Assembly (NCBI GenBank): GCA_023091665.1
Contig: JALJCQ010000009.1
Location: 558,001-622,000 of the forward strand
Reading direction: 5' to 3'
DNA: 64,000 nucleotides
DNA from: Pythium myriotylum
Taxonomy: Eukaryota; Oomycota; Peronosporomycetes; Pythiales; Pythiaceae
The translations under genes and the position numbers were made by a program. Shown one piece after another: positions 29,796 to 41,307 of this stretch (position 1 is its first letter; every line of letters starts with the position of its first letter). The notes beneath the pieces are model-generated. The model saw only the letters and a program-made list of their open reading frames with translations. It had not been told where the DNA came from and made no database searches.

Positions 29796-30110
29796 TTAAT
29801 TCTGTGTTGTAAATTCGTTCAGGTTTTCTTTCAATGATGGGCATTTATTCTTGATATATTCATTTTTACACATCCAATTGAAATATTGGGTATCGTTTTC
29901 AACAATCCACTTTACTGATTTGTTCTTATGTTTGCCCCACCGCATGATATAACTATCGTCTCCATCTTGGAACTTCCCTTGTAAAAAGCGTTTGATATCC
30001 GATTCTTCGGATTGTTGATTGTATAACCATCGACAGTATGACGCATCTTGATCATATACTTCCTCAAGAGCCTTTCCCTTGTATTTTCCGAACTCTAAAA
30101 TAACGGACAT
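29796..30110 (-). CDS. d, copy 5
   Basis: The translation is identical to 1715-2029. It is divergent from the body-B gene at 30284. Confidence 0.75.
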   Translation of the reverse strand: MSVILEFGKYKGKALEEVYDQDASYCRWLYNQQSEESDIKRFLQGKFQDGDDSYIMRWGKHKNKSVKWIVENDTQYFNWMCKNEYIKNKCPSLKENLNEFTTQN

Positions 30111-30283
30111 TTTTATGTGTAGTGTATGGTGTATCCCTATATACTACTTACTAATTTTATGTCAGAATTGAAAAAAAATATCTATGTAATGGGTACGTCA
30201 AAAACCCAACTTTGGGTTGCACCGTTTGATTGGCTGAAATACGATTAGAGAGAACGTCCCTCACACAGAAGGCAATTGGAAAC

Positions 30284-32065
30284 ATGGTGACGCTGTTCTG
30301 CGCGCTCGTCGGTGTGAAGGGGAACGCGTTCTCCATCGACATCGATGCGAGCAAGTCTGTGGACCACTTGAAGAAGGCCATCAAGAAGGAGAAGGAGAAC
30401 AAGATCAAGTGCGATGCAGATGAGCTCGAGCTGTTCCTCGCCAAGAAGGGCGACGACACGTGGCTCGAATCAAGCACAGATGATGTGAAGAAGCTCAAGA
30501 AAGGGGAAAAGACTGCTCTAATCGAAGCGCTGACACACGAAGACAATGAACTTGATGGAGAGTCTGGCCTTCAGAAGGTGTTGAAGGATATGCCTGAGCC
30601 GTCCACCGATCAAATCCACGTGTTGGTGGTGGTTCCCAAGCAGGAAACCATTCAAGCTGTTTCACAAGATGGTGTTTTCGATCGCTGCAGTGATCAATTC
30701 TTCTCACAATTCACCAGGGTTGACGAAGTCAACAGTTGGCTCGAGTTTCCGTCGTTGCTGCCGCTAACGAAACGTCAAAAGCTCTACATTCGATCTTCGT
30801 ACAAGTCGATCGCTGCTCAAGTTCTGTCAAATGCGGACCCAAGCATGGTCAAGTATGCAGTCATCACTGGCACGCCTGGCATTGGAAAATCAGTGTTCGT
30901 CTACTATGTGATGTGGAGGTTGGTCAAGGATAAGAAACGGGTGTTGTTTCTCACTGCAGCACCACCAATCTACTTCGATGGCAGGTCGATGTTGATCTGC
31001 AATCAACTGCCTTTTGCTGGAAATCGCCATTTCTGGTCGGCCGATTTGTGGTGCCTCGTTGATTCAGTCGACCCAACTATGATTCCTGGGCTCCCCATTC
31101 TTCATTGCTCGACTCTGCTCGTGAGTACACCGCGACGAGACTGCATTGGTGAATTCAAGAAGCTCGTACCGACTCCAGATGTGTTCTACATGCCACTGTG
31201 GACCAAGGAAGAGCTGGCGACAATTGCTTCACTGTATCCAACTGCGGCAGATGTGTGGGATAATCGATTTGAGTGCTTGGGTGGTGTACCTCGTCTGGTG
31301 ATGCAAGACATTCAATCCGACCCAGAAGCTTTGCTGATTTCCGCATGCAGCAGTTGTTCTCTCGATGATTGCATTATGCTGGTGTCCATCTACTCGGAGA
31401 TCAATTCGAAGACCAAGATCATTCAGGCGTTGATTCACATCCACAGTCAAGAACCATATCGAGAGTACAAAGTTGCGTACGCATCAGAACTGGCGATGCA
31501 AGTGATCGCTCGAACAAAGTGGCGATCCGATCGCACGAAGATGCAAAGCCTTTTGGGGTCGTGCGATGGAAACCCGCTCGCACAATCGCTGTGCGGATAC
31601 ATCTTCGAGCCTCATGCGATGGATCTGTTGGAGCAAGGTGGGACTTTCGTGTGTCGGAGGCTGTTGTCTGGAGCTGAAATGCGAAAGCGCGACACAGCCA
31701 AACGCAAACGAGGCACCCCAGATAGTGAAGACGAAGAGACCATCGACATTCCACGTTCCTTGCAACCACGACAAACAGTGGATCGTGTGAAAGTCGGTCA
31801 ACTTGCAAATCAGCTGTACGTGCCACGGACATCGAACTATACTGCCATTGACGCGTGGATGCCGCACGTCGGTGGTTTTCAAATGACGGTGGGAAGGAAG
31901 CACGAGATCAAGGCCGGTGCGGCAGATGATCTGGGGAAACTGGGTGCCAACGGCAATCGGCTCTACTTCTTGCTTCCACCGCTATACTACCAGTCGTTCA
32001 CGAAGAAGACACCACAAACCATCGAGCAGTTTGCGATACTGATACCTTATCCGGAAGTGGTTTAA
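30284..32065 (+). CDS. CRN effector, body B, hybrid tail
   Basis: The 593-aa header matches 2203 except that the tail is DGES/PSTDQ, the same hybrid as in the neighbouring A genes at 27474 and 33155. Body B has the PKQETI/SDQFF/FTRV sub-type. Confidence 0.93.
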   Translation: MVTLFCALVGVKGNAFSIDIDASKSVDHLKKAIKKEKENKIKCDADELELFLAKKGDDTWLESSTDDVKKLKKGEKTALIEALTHEDNELDGESGLQKVLKDMPEPSTDQIHVLVVVPKQETIQAVSQDGVFDRCSDQFFSQFTRVDEVNSWLEFPSLLPLTKRQKLYIRSSYKSIAAQVLSNADPSMVKYAVITGTPGIGKSVFVYYVMWRLVKDKKRVLFLTAAPPIYFDGRSMLICNQLPFAGNRHFWSADLWCLVDSVDPTMIPGLPILHCSTLLVSTPRRDCIGEFKKLVPTPDVFYMPLWTKEELATIASLYPTAADVWDNRFECLGGVPRLVMQDIQSDPEALLISACSSCSLDDCIMLVSIYSEINSKTKIIQALIHIHSQEPYREYKVAYASELAMQVIARTKWRSDRTKMQSLLGSCDGNPLAQSLCGYIFEPHAMDLLEQGGTFVCRRLLSGAEMRKRDTAKRKRGTPDSEDEETIDIPRSLQPRQTVDRVKVGQLANQLYVPRTSNYTAIDAWMPHVGGFQMTVGRKHEIKAGAADDLGKLGANGNRLYFLLPPLYYQSFTKKTPQTIEQFAILIPYPEVV

Positions 32066-32357
32066 CACAATCTTCTTATCATCCTTCATAACCTCTCGAA
32101 CTCGTTAACGTCTGTTTGCCGTCGATTTGCCGTCGATTTGTTGCTGTAGTGCAGTTGGCCAAAGATTTGTATACTGATCAATGGAAGGACAGCACCTCAA
32201 TTTCTCTATAACCTTGCAAACTCGCTCATTTGTGTGATTGATGTGTTGTATACAGATGGCTGGGACTTATCAAAAAAACTAAATCAACACAATCAACCTG
32301 ACTTATTCAGAAATTTTTACGACTTGAATACAGAAGTTTCGCTTCGTTAATATAATT

Positions 32358-32750
32358 ATGAATAGAATCAGACGTTATAGAGATACTGGAGTTAATGAAG
32401 TTGCTCCAAAAGATGATCATAGAATTGATGCGATAATGAAAGAATTGGAGTATCTTCGCTCTGAATTAGCTCAAAAAAAGGTTGAAACATCCATTTCAAA
32501 ATACTTTAATGAAGAGATATTTACAAAAGATAGAGAAGATTTACTCAAGGATGGATTTGTTAGTAAGGGAGACTACCTCGAAATCCCATTAACAATATTG
32601 AATGCCAGATACAAACAATGGTGCATCGATACTGGACATAATCGTATGTTGCGTAAAGCAATCATTGAGAACATCCGAAATGATAAAGTTGATGGAGTTG
32701 TGTTCAAATATTATGACGGATACGACAAAATACGTGTTTTTCCTAGTTAG
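32358..32750 (+). CDS. g, copy 6
   Basis: The translation is identical to 4277-4669, and it is tail-to-tail with h. Confidence 0.65.
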   Translation: MNRIRRYRDTGVNEVAPKDDHRIDAIMKELEYLRSELAQKKVETSISKYFNEEIFTKDREDLLKDGFVSKGDYLEIPLTILNARYKQWCIDTGHNRMLRKAIIENIRNDKVDGVVFKYYDGYDKIRVFPS

Positions 32751-33000
32751 TGTGCTTTTCGTTGATATTCTGACACTGTAGGTTCCAGAGGAACCCGAGG
32801 CATCTCTGATGCCGGCTCTTGATAGCTGCACTAATTAAATCAATTTCCTTACAGAGCTGTATTATTTCAGATGCTGAATGCTTTTCTATTTTGGGGTACT
32901 CATATAAATCACTCAGTATTTCGGTATCTACCGGTTCATTGAGCTGGACGTCATCAACATAACCAGTATCATCGGTATCGGATAGATACGTAATATCCAT
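32743..33000 (-). CDS. h, copy 6
   Basis: The translation is identical to 4662-4919. It is divergent from the CRN at 33155. Confidence 0.6.
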   Translation of the reverse strand: MDITYLSDTDDTGYVDDVQLNEPVDTEILSDLYEYPKIEKHSASEIIQLCKEIDLISAAIKSRHQRCLGFLWNLQCQNINEKHTN

Positions 33001-33154
33001 GGTTTTGTGTCTATATAGATAAATATATTTTGTATCTCCAGTTGTTCAATCACCCAAATGGGTACGTCAAACACCCAACGTTGGGTTGCATCGTTTGATT
33101 GGCTGAAATACGAATAGGAAGAACGTCCCTCACTCTCAGAAAGCAATTGGAAAC

Positions 33155-35044
33155 ATGGTGAAGCTGATCTGCGCGCTCGTTGGTGTGAAGGGAAACGCGT
33201 TCCCTGTGACGATCGATGCGAGCGAGTTGGTGGGAGACTTGAAGGACGCGATCAAGGTGAAGAAGGAGAATGATCTCAAGGCGATCGATGCGGACAAGCT
33301 GCAGCTGTTCCTCGCCAGGAACGGCGACGACACGTGGCTCGAATCAAGCACAGATGATGTGAAGAAGCTCAAGAAAGGGGAAAAGACTGCTCTAATCGAA
33401 GCGCTGACACACGAAGACAATGAACTTGATGGAGAGTCTGGCCTTCAGAAGGTGTTGAAGGATATGCCTGAGCCGTCCACCGATCAAATCCACGTTTTGG
33501 TGGTGATTCCGTCGCATGACGTCGGTGGAAAGCGTGTTCGAGTAGATGAATGGTTCGTCGACGAAGCATTTTCTGTCCAAAAGAAGAAACGAAAACTGGA
33601 TGAAGACGAAACTGACCAATTCACAAGGTATTTCAAGATGGCTGGGTTTCCACCGTTGGCACATCCGATGGAGAAGTACACGAAGATTGTGGAACGAGAT
33701 GCATATGCTGTGATTTTTGCAGAGCTAATGCGCAAGGTGAAGTTGTGCTTCGAAGCCAAATCAGGCGCTAACATGGTCGTGACGGGAAATCCAGGCACAG
33801 GGAAGAGTCGCTTTTACCTCTATTGCATCTTTCAACTTCTATTGGGGCATCAAGCGGAAGTCAAAGAGCTTGCTTCTTTTGATTTGGTGCTGAATTTCGG
33901 AAACAAATACCACAAGTTCCATGCTGAAAGCAGGGAGTTCATCAAGTTGAACGAAGCGGATGCTCTTTCGATTCAAGATCAGCACCGTGTGCTTCGGCTC
34001 ATCGAGGGAAAATCATCGGAACTTACCGGCTGGAAAGGAGTATCAATTCTATTTGCTTCCCCGGGGCTGGATGGCATGAACGATTACGCAAAAGTTGACT
34101 CGTTCACGTACATCTTGCCAGTGTGGAGTCTGGAAGAGCTTCAAGATTACAACTCACTGCTTGATGATGATTTCAAACTATCGGAAGACGTTTTGATCTC
34201 GCGATACGACAAATTTGGTGGAATTCCAAGATTCATCTTCACTGCGACGGAGCTTGAGAATGACGAAGAACTTCAGAAGGCTATCGCTACATTCAGTGCG
34301 TTGGATATCATTTCATATGCCAAAAGCAATCATGCTGTGCGAGACGGAAATTACAGCCACCGCGTTCTCGAGATGGTCCCGAGCAGAGTGGATTTTCGAG
34401 CAAAATTCCATCTTGATTTTTTGTCCAAGTACATTGCCGAGAAGATCGTTGCTAAAGTGGACGAAGACAGTCTGCAAAGAGTATCGGAATTCGCAATTGC
34501 ACACGCCAATGATGACTCAGGAAGTACATCCGTCGTTCGAGGCAAGATATACGAGATGCTCTGCCACAGATGGTTCAATCTACACAAACAAGGACACCTA
34601 CAGCTCCGTTCGTTGTGCTCGAAGGAGCGCATAGAGTTGATCGTTCCGGAAAATATGCCAATGGTACGGTTCTCCACTCTCGATGAGATCCGTGCAGTTC
34701 CTCGACGCCTGACGTACTACCAGCCGACGTCAAGAACATTCGGTGCGTTGGATGCATTCATCTTGGATGGCAAGAACACCAGATGCTATGGTTTGCAGAT
34801 GACCCTCAACCTGGATCATGGAATCAAAGCTGCACCATTGAGTAGCTTTTTGCTCTGGCTGAACGGTATTGGTATCCCCACGTATCAGTTCTACTTTGGT
34901 TTCGTGGTTCCAAGCAACTTAGCGCCACACTATCGGAAGCAAACGATCAGAACCAAGACTAATGAAGTTCACCAGAGACCAGGAACGTTGGCGAGTGTGA
35001 AGCAGTATGTTGTTGCATTAGACGTGTTTGTTGGGAACATTTAA
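33155..35044 (+). CDS. CRN effector, body A, leader 3 with hybrid tail
   Basis: This 629-aa protein is like 10757 (leader 3, helix DAIKVKKEN, motif DLKA, turn RNG), but its tail starts DGES instead of QGES. Three consecutive CRNs (27474, 30284, 33155) share this tail whatever their leader or body. Confidence 0.93.
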   Translation: MVKLICALVGVKGNAFPVTIDASELVGDLKDAIKVKKENDLKAIDADKLQLFLARNGDDTWLESSTDDVKKLKKGEKTALIEALTHEDNELDGESGLQKVLKDMPEPSTDQIHVLVVIPSHDVGGKRVRVDEWFVDEAFSVQKKKRKLDEDETDQFTRYFKMAGFPPLAHPMEKYTKIVERDAYAVIFAELMRKVKLCFEAKSGANMVVTGNPGTGKSRFYLYCIFQLLLGHQAEVKELASFDLVLNFGNKYHKFHAESREFIKLNEADALSIQDQHRVLRLIEGKSSELTGWKGVSILFASPGLDGMNDYAKVDSFTYILPVWSLEELQDYNSLLDDDFKLSEDVLISRYDKFGGIPRFIFTATELENDEELQKAIATFSALDIISYAKSNHAVRDGNYSHRVLEMVPSRVDFRAKFHLDFLSKYIAEKIVAKVDEDSLQRVSEFAIAHANDDSGSTSVVRGKIYEMLCHRWFNLHKQGHLQLRSLCSKERIELIVPENMPMVRFSTLDEIRAVPRRLTYYQPTSRTFGALDAFILDGKNTRCYGLQMTLNLDHGIKAAPLSSFLLWLNGIGIPTYQFYFGFVVPSNLAPHYRKQTIRTKTNEVHQRPGTLASVKQYVVALDVFVGNI

Positions 35045-35478
35045 AGGGGTAATACAAGCTAGAGAGGATATAGAGGAAACAAAGTTGTTCCTATGTCCTT
35101 GCACTGTGTCCTCGAGACACTATTGTTGCGGCTGCTGCTGATTGTGCTCGATAGTGCTGATAAGACAGAAATGATTCTCTCTGATAGCCTGTCTAAACCG
35201 ATAGTGTCGAAATGGTAGCGATTTGCCTCCTAGCCTAAGCTACTTCTTGAACAATGTATGCATTCCCCAAAGTTCGTTGGTTCTGATCACCTCTATGATC
35301 TGATAACCTGCAGAACCGCGACAAGGACTCGACAGAAGTGAAGCACGATCTGTTTCTATGGGCAAAAGAAGCGCAAGCGCGCCATCTGCACGAGATCCGC
35401 AAACTCGACAGAAGTTACAGCTAAAAAAAGGTTCCAGTTTCAGATGATGGAGGTTAAGACAAAAAAAAAGATTCTTTT
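35045..35478. other. 3' region of body-A CRN, sixth copy
   Basis: No gene is visible. The A9 run resembles units 1-2, while CTCGAC resembles units 3-5, so this copy is itself a mosaic or carries an independent change. Confidence 0.6.
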
Positions 35479-35793
35479 TTAATTCTGTGTTGTAAATTCG
35501 TTCAGGTTTTCTTTCAATGATGGGCATTTATTCTTGATATATTCATTTTTACACATCCAATTGAAATATTGGGTATCGTTTTCAACAATCCACTTTACTG
35601 ATTTGTTCTTATGTTTGCCCCACCGCATGATATAACTATCGTCTCCATCTTGGAACTTCCCTTGTAAAAAGCGTTTGATATCCGATTCTTCGGATTGTTG
35701 ATTGTATAACCATCGACAGTATGACGCATCTTGATCATATACTTCCTCAAGAGCCTTTCCCTTGTATTTTCCGAACTCTAAAATAACGGACAT
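35479..35793 (-). CDS. d, copy 6
   Basis: The translation is identical to 1715-2029. It is the last d copy; further right only d' occurs. Confidence 0.75.
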   Translation of the reverse strand: MSVILEFGKYKGKALEEVYDQDASYCRWLYNQQSEESDIKRFLQGKFQDGDDSYIMRWGKHKNKSVKWIVENDTQYFNWMCKNEYIKNKCPSLKENLNEFTTQN

Positions 35794-35966
35794 TTTTATG
35801 TGTAGTGTATGGTGTATCCCTATATACTACTTACTAATTTTATGTCAGAATTGAAAAAAAATATCTATGTAATGGGTACGTCAAAAACCCAACTTTGGGT
35901 TGCACCGTTTGATTGGCTGAAATACGATTAGAGAGAACGTCCCTCACACAGAAGGCAATTGGAAAC

Positions 35967-37748
35967 ATGGTGACGCTGTTCTGCGCGCTCGTCGGTGTGA
36001 AGGGGAACGCGTTCTCCATCGACATCGATGCGAGCAAGTCTGTGGACCACTTGAAGAAGGCCATCAAGAAGGAGAAGGAGAACAAGATCAAGTGCGATGC
36101 AGATGAGCTCGAGCTGTTCCTCGCCAAGAAGGGCGACGACACGTGGCTCGAATCAAGCACAGATGATGTGAAGAAGCTCAAGAAAGGGGAAAAGACTGCT
36201 CTAATCGAAGCGCTGACACACGAAGACAATGAACTTGATGGAGAGTTTGGCCTTGAGGAGGTTCTCGAGGGGATGCCAGAACCGAAAACCAAGCAAATCC
36301 ACGTTTTGGTGGTGGTTCCCAAGCAGGAAACCGTTCAAGCTGTTTCACAAGATGGTGTTTTCGATCGCTGCAGTGATCCATTCTTCTCACAATTCCCCAC
36401 GGTCGATGAAGTCAACAGTTGGCTCGAGTTTCCGTCGTTGCTGCCGCTAACGAAACGTCAAAAGCTCTACATTCGATCTTCGTACAAGTCGATCGCTGCT
36501 CAAGTTCTGTCAAATGCGGACCCAAGCATGGTCAAGTATGCAGTCATCACTGGCACGCCTGGCATTGGAAAATCAGTGTTCGTCTACTATGTGATGTGGA
36601 GGTTGGTCAAGGATAAGAAACGGGTGTTGTTTCTCACTGCAGCACCACCAATCTACTTCGATGGCAGGTCGATGTTGATCTGCAATCAACTGCCTTTTGC
36701 TGGAAATCGCCATTTCTGGTCGGCCGATTTGTGGTGCCTCGTTGATTCAGTCGACCCAACTATGATTCCTGGGCTCCCCATTCTTCATTGCTCGACTCTG
36801 CTCGTGAGTACACCGCGACGAGACTGCATTGGTGAATTCAAGAAGCTCGTACCGACTCCAGATGTGTTCTACATGCCACTGTGGACCAAGGAAGAGCTGG
36901 CGACAATTGCTTCACTGTATCCAACTGCGGCAGATGTGTGGGATAATCGATTTGAGTGCTTGGGTGGTGTACCTCGTCTGGTGATGCAAGACATTCAATC
37001 CGACCCAGAAGCTTTGCTGATTTCCGCATGCAGCAGTTGTTCTCTCGATGATTGCATTATGCTGGTGTCCATCTACTCGGAGATCAATTCGAAGACCAAG
37101 ATCATTCAGGCGTTGATTCACATCCACAGTCAAGAACCATATCGAGAGTACAAAGTTGCGTACGCATCAGAACTGGCGATGCAAGTGATCGCTCGAACAA
37201 AGTGGCGATCCGATCGCACGAAGATGCAAAGCCTTTTGGGGTCGTGCGATGGAAACCCGCTCGCACAATCGCTGTGCGGATACATCTTCGAGCCTCATGC
37301 GATGGATCTGTTGGAGCAAGGTGGGACTTTCGTGTGTCGGAGGCTGTTGTCTGGAGCTGAAATGCGAAAGCGCGACACAGCCAAACGCAAACGAGGCACC
37401 CCAGATAGTGAAGACGAAGAGACCATCGACATTCCACGTTCCTTGCAACCACGACAAACAGTGGATCGTGTGAAAGTCGGTCAACTTGCAAATCAGCTGT
37501 ACGTGCCACGGACATCGAACTATACTGCCATTGACGCGTGGATGCCGCACGCCGGTGGTTTTCAAATGACGGTGGGAAGGAAGCACGAGATCAAGGCCGG
37601 TGCGGCAGATGATCTGGGGAAACTGGGTGCCAACGGCAATCGGCTCTACTTCTTGCTTCCACCGCTATACTACCAGTCGTTCACGAAGAAGACACCACAA
37701 ACCATCGAGCAGTTTGCGATACTGATACCTTATCCGGAAGTGGTTTAA
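35967..37748 (+). CDS. CRN effector, body B
   Basis: The 593-aa protein is like 24605. One unique substitution, Val529 to Ala, lies in the RHS-like tail (PHAGGFQMT). Confidence 0.93.
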   Translation: MVTLFCALVGVKGNAFSIDIDASKSVDHLKKAIKKEKENKIKCDADELELFLAKKGDDTWLESSTDDVKKLKKGEKTALIEALTHEDNELDGEFGLEEVLEGMPEPKTKQIHVLVVVPKQETVQAVSQDGVFDRCSDPFFSQFPTVDEVNSWLEFPSLLPLTKRQKLYIRSSYKSIAAQVLSNADPSMVKYAVITGTPGIGKSVFVYYVMWRLVKDKKRVLFLTAAPPIYFDGRSMLICNQLPFAGNRHFWSADLWCLVDSVDPTMIPGLPILHCSTLLVSTPRRDCIGEFKKLVPTPDVFYMPLWTKEELATIASLYPTAADVWDNRFECLGGVPRLVMQDIQSDPEALLISACSSCSLDDCIMLVSIYSEINSKTKIIQALIHIHSQEPYREYKVAYASELAMQVIARTKWRSDRTKMQSLLGSCDGNPLAQSLCGYIFEPHAMDLLEQGGTFVCRRLLSGAEMRKRDTAKRKRGTPDSEDEETIDIPRSLQPRQTVDRVKVGQLANQLYVPRTSNYTAIDAWMPHAGGFQMTVGRKHEIKAGAADDLGKLGANGNRLYFLLPPLYYQSFTKKTPQTIEQFAILIPYPEVV

Positions 37749-38040
37749 CACAATCTTCTTATCATCCTTCATAACCTCTCGAACTCGTTAACGTCTGTTT
37801 GCCGTCGATTTGCCGTCGATTTGTTGCTGTAGTGCAGTTGGCCAAAGATTTGTATACTGATCAATGGAAGGACAGCACCTCAATTTCTCTATAACCTTGC
37901 AAACTCGCTCATTTGTGTGATTGATGTGTTGTATACAGATGGCTGGGACTTATCAAAAAAACTAAATCAACACAATCAACCTGACTTATTCAGAAATTTT
38001 TACGACTTGAATACAGAAGTTTCGCTTCGTTAATATAATT

Positions 38041-38433
38041 ATGAATAGAATCAGACGTTATAGAGATACTGGAGTTAATGAAGTTGCTCCAAAAGATGAT
38101 CATAGAATTGATGCGATAATGAAAGAATTGGAGTATCTTCGCTCTGAATTAGCTCAAAAAAAGGTTGAAACATCCATTTCAAAATACTTTAATGAAGAGA
38201 TATTTACAAAAGATAGAGAAGATTTACTCAAGGATGGATTTGTTAGTAAGGGAGACTACCTCGAAATCCCATTAACAATATTGAATGCCAGATACAAACA
38301 ATGGTGCATCGATACTGGACATAATCGTATGTTGCGTAAAGCAATCATTGAGAACATCCGAAATGATAAAGTTGATGGAGTTGTGTTCAAATATTATGAC
38401 GGATACGACAAAATACGTGTTTTTCCTAGTTAG
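38041..38433 (+). CDS. g, copy 7
   Basis: The translation is identical to 4277-4669, and it is tail-to-tail with h. Confidence 0.65.
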   Translation: MNRIRRYRDTGVNEVAPKDDHRIDAIMKELEYLRSELAQKKVETSISKYFNEEIFTKDREDLLKDGFVSKGDYLEIPLTILNARYKQWCIDTGHNRMLRKAIIENIRNDKVDGVVFKYYDGYDKIRVFPS

Positions 38434-38683
38434 TGTGCTTTTCGTTGATATTCTGACACTGTAGGTTCCAGAGGAACCCGAGGCATCTCTGATGCCGGCT
38501 CTTGATAGCTGCACTAATTAAATCAATTTCCTTACAGAGCTGTATTATTTCAGATGCTGAATGCTTTTCTATTTTGGGGTACTCATATAAATCACTCAGT
38601 ATTTCGGTATCTACCGGTTCATTGAGCTGGACGTCATCAACATAACCAGTATCATCGGTATCGGATAGATACGTAATATCCAT
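38426..38683 (-). CDS. h, copy 7
   Basis: The translation is identical to 4662-4919. It is divergent from a body-B gene with a type-A promoter. Confidence 0.6.
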   Translation of the reverse strand: MDITYLSDTDDTGYVDDVQLNEPVDTEILSDLYEYPKIEKHSASEIIQLCKEIDLISAAIKSRHQRCLGFLWNLQCQNINEKHTN

Positions 38684-38837
38684 GGTTTTGTGTCTATATA
38701 GATAAATATATTTTGTATCTCCAGTTGTTCAATCACCCAAATGGGTACGTCAAACACCCAACGTTGGGTTGCATCGTTTGATTGGCTGAAATACGAATAG
38801 GAAGAACGTCCCTCACTCTCAGAAAGCAATTGGAAAC

Positions 38838-40622
38838 ATGGTGACGCTGGTGTGTGCGCTCGCCGGTGTGAAGGGAAACGCGTTCGCAGTCGACATCGAT
38901 GCGAGCAAGTTGGTGGACCACTTGAAGAAGGCCATCAAGAAGGAGAAGGAGAACGATCTCAAGGCGATCGATGCGGACAAGCTGCAGCTGTTCCTCGCCA
39001 GGAACGGCGACGACACGTGGCTCGAATCAAGCACAGATGATGTGAAGAAGCTCAAGAAAGGGGAAAAGACTGCTCTAATCGAAGCGCTGACACACGAAGA
39101 CAATGAACTTGATGGAGAGTTTGGCCTTGAGGAGGTTCTCGAGGGGATGCCAGAACCGAAAACCAAGCAAATCCACGTTTTGGTGGTGGTTCCCAAGCAG
39201 GAAACCGTTCAAGCTGTTTCACAAGATGGTGTTTTCGATCGCTGCAGTGATCCATTCTTCTCACAATTCCCCACGGTCGATGAAGTCAACAGTTGGCTCG
39301 AGTTTCCGTCGTTGCTGCCGCTAACGAAACGTCAAAAGCTCTACATTCGATCTTCGTACAAGTCGATCGCTGCTCAAGTTCTGTCAAATGCGGACCCAAG
39401 CATGGTCAAGTATGCAGTCATCACTGGCACGCCTGGCATTGGAAAATCAGTGTTCGTCTACTATGTGATGTGGAGGTTGGTCAAGGATAAGAAACGGGTG
39501 TTGTTTCTCACTGCAGCACCACCAATCTACTTCGATGGCAGGTCGATGTTGATCTGCAATCAACTGCCTTTTGCTGGAAATCGCCATTTCTGGTCGGCCG
39601 ATTTGTGGTGCCTCGTTGATTCAGTCGACCCAACTATGATTCCTGGGCTCCCCATTCTTCATTGCTCGACTCTGCTCGTGAGTACACCGCGACGAGACTG
39701 CATTGGTGAATTCAAGAAGCTCGTACCGACTCCAGATGTGTTCTACATGCCACTGTGGACCAAGGAAGAGCTGGCGACAATTGCTTCACTGTATCCAACT
39801 GCGGCAGATGTGTGGGATAATCGATTTGAGTGCTTGGGTGGTGTACCTCGTCTGGTGATGCAAGACATTCAATCCGACCCAGAAGCTTTGCTGATTTCCG
39901 CATGCAGCAGTTGTTCTCTCGATGATTGCATTATGCTGGTGTCCATCTACTCGGAGATCAATTCGAAGACCAAGATCATTCAGGCGTTGATTCACATCCA
40001 CAGTCAAGAACCATATCGAGAGTACAAAGTTGCGTACGCATCAGAACTGGCGATGCAAGTGATCGCTCGAACAAAGTGGCGATCCGATCGCACGAAGATG
40101 CAAAGCCTTTTGGGGTCGTGCGATGGAAACCCGCTCGCACAATCGCTGTGCGGATACATCTTCGAGCCTCATGCGATGGATCTGTTGGAGCAAGGTGGGA
40201 CTTTCGTGTGTCGGAGGCTGTTGTCTGGAGCTGAAATGCGAAAGCGCGACACAGCCAAACGCAAACGAGGCACCCCAGATAGTGAAGACGAAGAGACCAT
40301 CGACATTCCACGTTCCTTGCAACCACGACAAACAGTGGATCGTGTGAAAGTCGGTCAACTTGCAAATCAGCTGTACGTGCCACGGACATCGAACTATACT
40401 GCCATTGACGCGTGGATGCCGCACGTCGGTGGTTTTCAAATGACGGTGGGAAGGAAGCACGAGATCAAGGCCGGTGCGGCAGATGATCTGGGGAAACTGG
40501 GTGCCAACGGCAATCGGCTCTACTTCTTGCTTCCACCGCTATACTACCAGTCGTTCACGAAGAAGACACCACAAACCATCGAGCAGTTTGCGATACTGAT
40601 ACCTTATCCGGAAGTGGTTTAA
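38838..40622 (+). CDS. CRN effector, body B with leader-2 header
   Basis: This 594-aa protein combines leader 2 (MVTLVC, as in the A gene at 5074), helix KAIKKEKEN, motif DLKA-LQLFLA, turn RNG and tail DGEF/PKTKQ with a body B of the PKQETV/FPTV sub-type. The promoter is type A. The header-body junction again falls at HVLVV. Confidence 0.93.
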   Translation: MVTLVCALAGVKGNAFAVDIDASKLVDHLKKAIKKEKENDLKAIDADKLQLFLARNGDDTWLESSTDDVKKLKKGEKTALIEALTHEDNELDGEFGLEEVLEGMPEPKTKQIHVLVVVPKQETVQAVSQDGVFDRCSDPFFSQFPTVDEVNSWLEFPSLLPLTKRQKLYIRSSYKSIAAQVLSNADPSMVKYAVITGTPGIGKSVFVYYVMWRLVKDKKRVLFLTAAPPIYFDGRSMLICNQLPFAGNRHFWSADLWCLVDSVDPTMIPGLPILHCSTLLVSTPRRDCIGEFKKLVPTPDVFYMPLWTKEELATIASLYPTAADVWDNRFECLGGVPRLVMQDIQSDPEALLISACSSCSLDDCIMLVSIYSEINSKTKIIQALIHIHSQEPYREYKVAYASELAMQVIARTKWRSDRTKMQSLLGSCDGNPLAQSLCGYIFEPHAMDLLEQGGTFVCRRLLSGAEMRKRDTAKRKRGTPDSEDEETIDIPRSLQPRQTVDRVKVGQLANQLYVPRTSNYTAIDAWMPHVGGFQMTVGRKHEIKAGAADDLGKLGANGNRLYFLLPPLYYQSFTKKTPQTIEQFAILIPYPEVV

Positions 40623-40914
40623 CACAATCTTCTTATCATCCTTCATAACCTCTCGAACTCGTTAACGTCTGTTTGCCGTCGATTTGCCGTCGATTTGTTG
40701 CTGTAGTGCAGTTGGCCAAAGATTTGTATACTGATCAATGGAAGGACAGCACCTCAATTTCTCTATAACCTTGCAAACTCGCTCATTTGTGTGATTGATG
40801 TGTTGTATACAGATGGCTGGGACTTATCAAAAAAACTAAATCAACACAATCAACCTGACTTATTCAGAAATTTTTACGACTTGAATACAGAAGTTTCGCT
40901 TCGTTAATATAATT

Positions 40915-41307
40915 ATGAATAGAATCAGACGTTATAGAGATACTGGAGTTAATGAAGTTGCTCCAAAAGATGATCATAGAATTGATGCGATAATGAAAGA
41001 ATTGGAGTATCTTCGCTCTGAATTAGCTCAAAAAAAGGTTGAAACATCCATTTCAAAATACTTTAATGAAGAGATATTTACAAAAGATAGAGAAGATTTA
41101 CTCAAGGATGGATTTGTTAGTAAGGGAGACTACCTCGAAATCCCATTAACAATATTGAATGCCAGATACAAACAATGGTGCATCGATACTGGACATAATC
41201 GTATGTTGCGTAAAGCAATCATTGAGAACATCCGAAATGATAAAGTTGATGGAGTTGTGTTCAAATATTATGACGGATACGACAAAATACGTGTTTTTCC
41301 TAGTTAG
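40915..41307 (+). CDS. g, copy 8
   Basis: The translation is identical to 4277-4669, and it is tail-to-tail with h. Confidence 0.65.
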   Translation: MNRIRRYRDTGVNEVAPKDDHRIDAIMKELEYLRSELAQKKVETSISKYFNEEIFTKDREDLLKDGFVSKGDYLEIPLTILNARYKQWCIDTGHNRMLRKAIIENIRNDKVDGVVFKYYDGYDKIRVFPS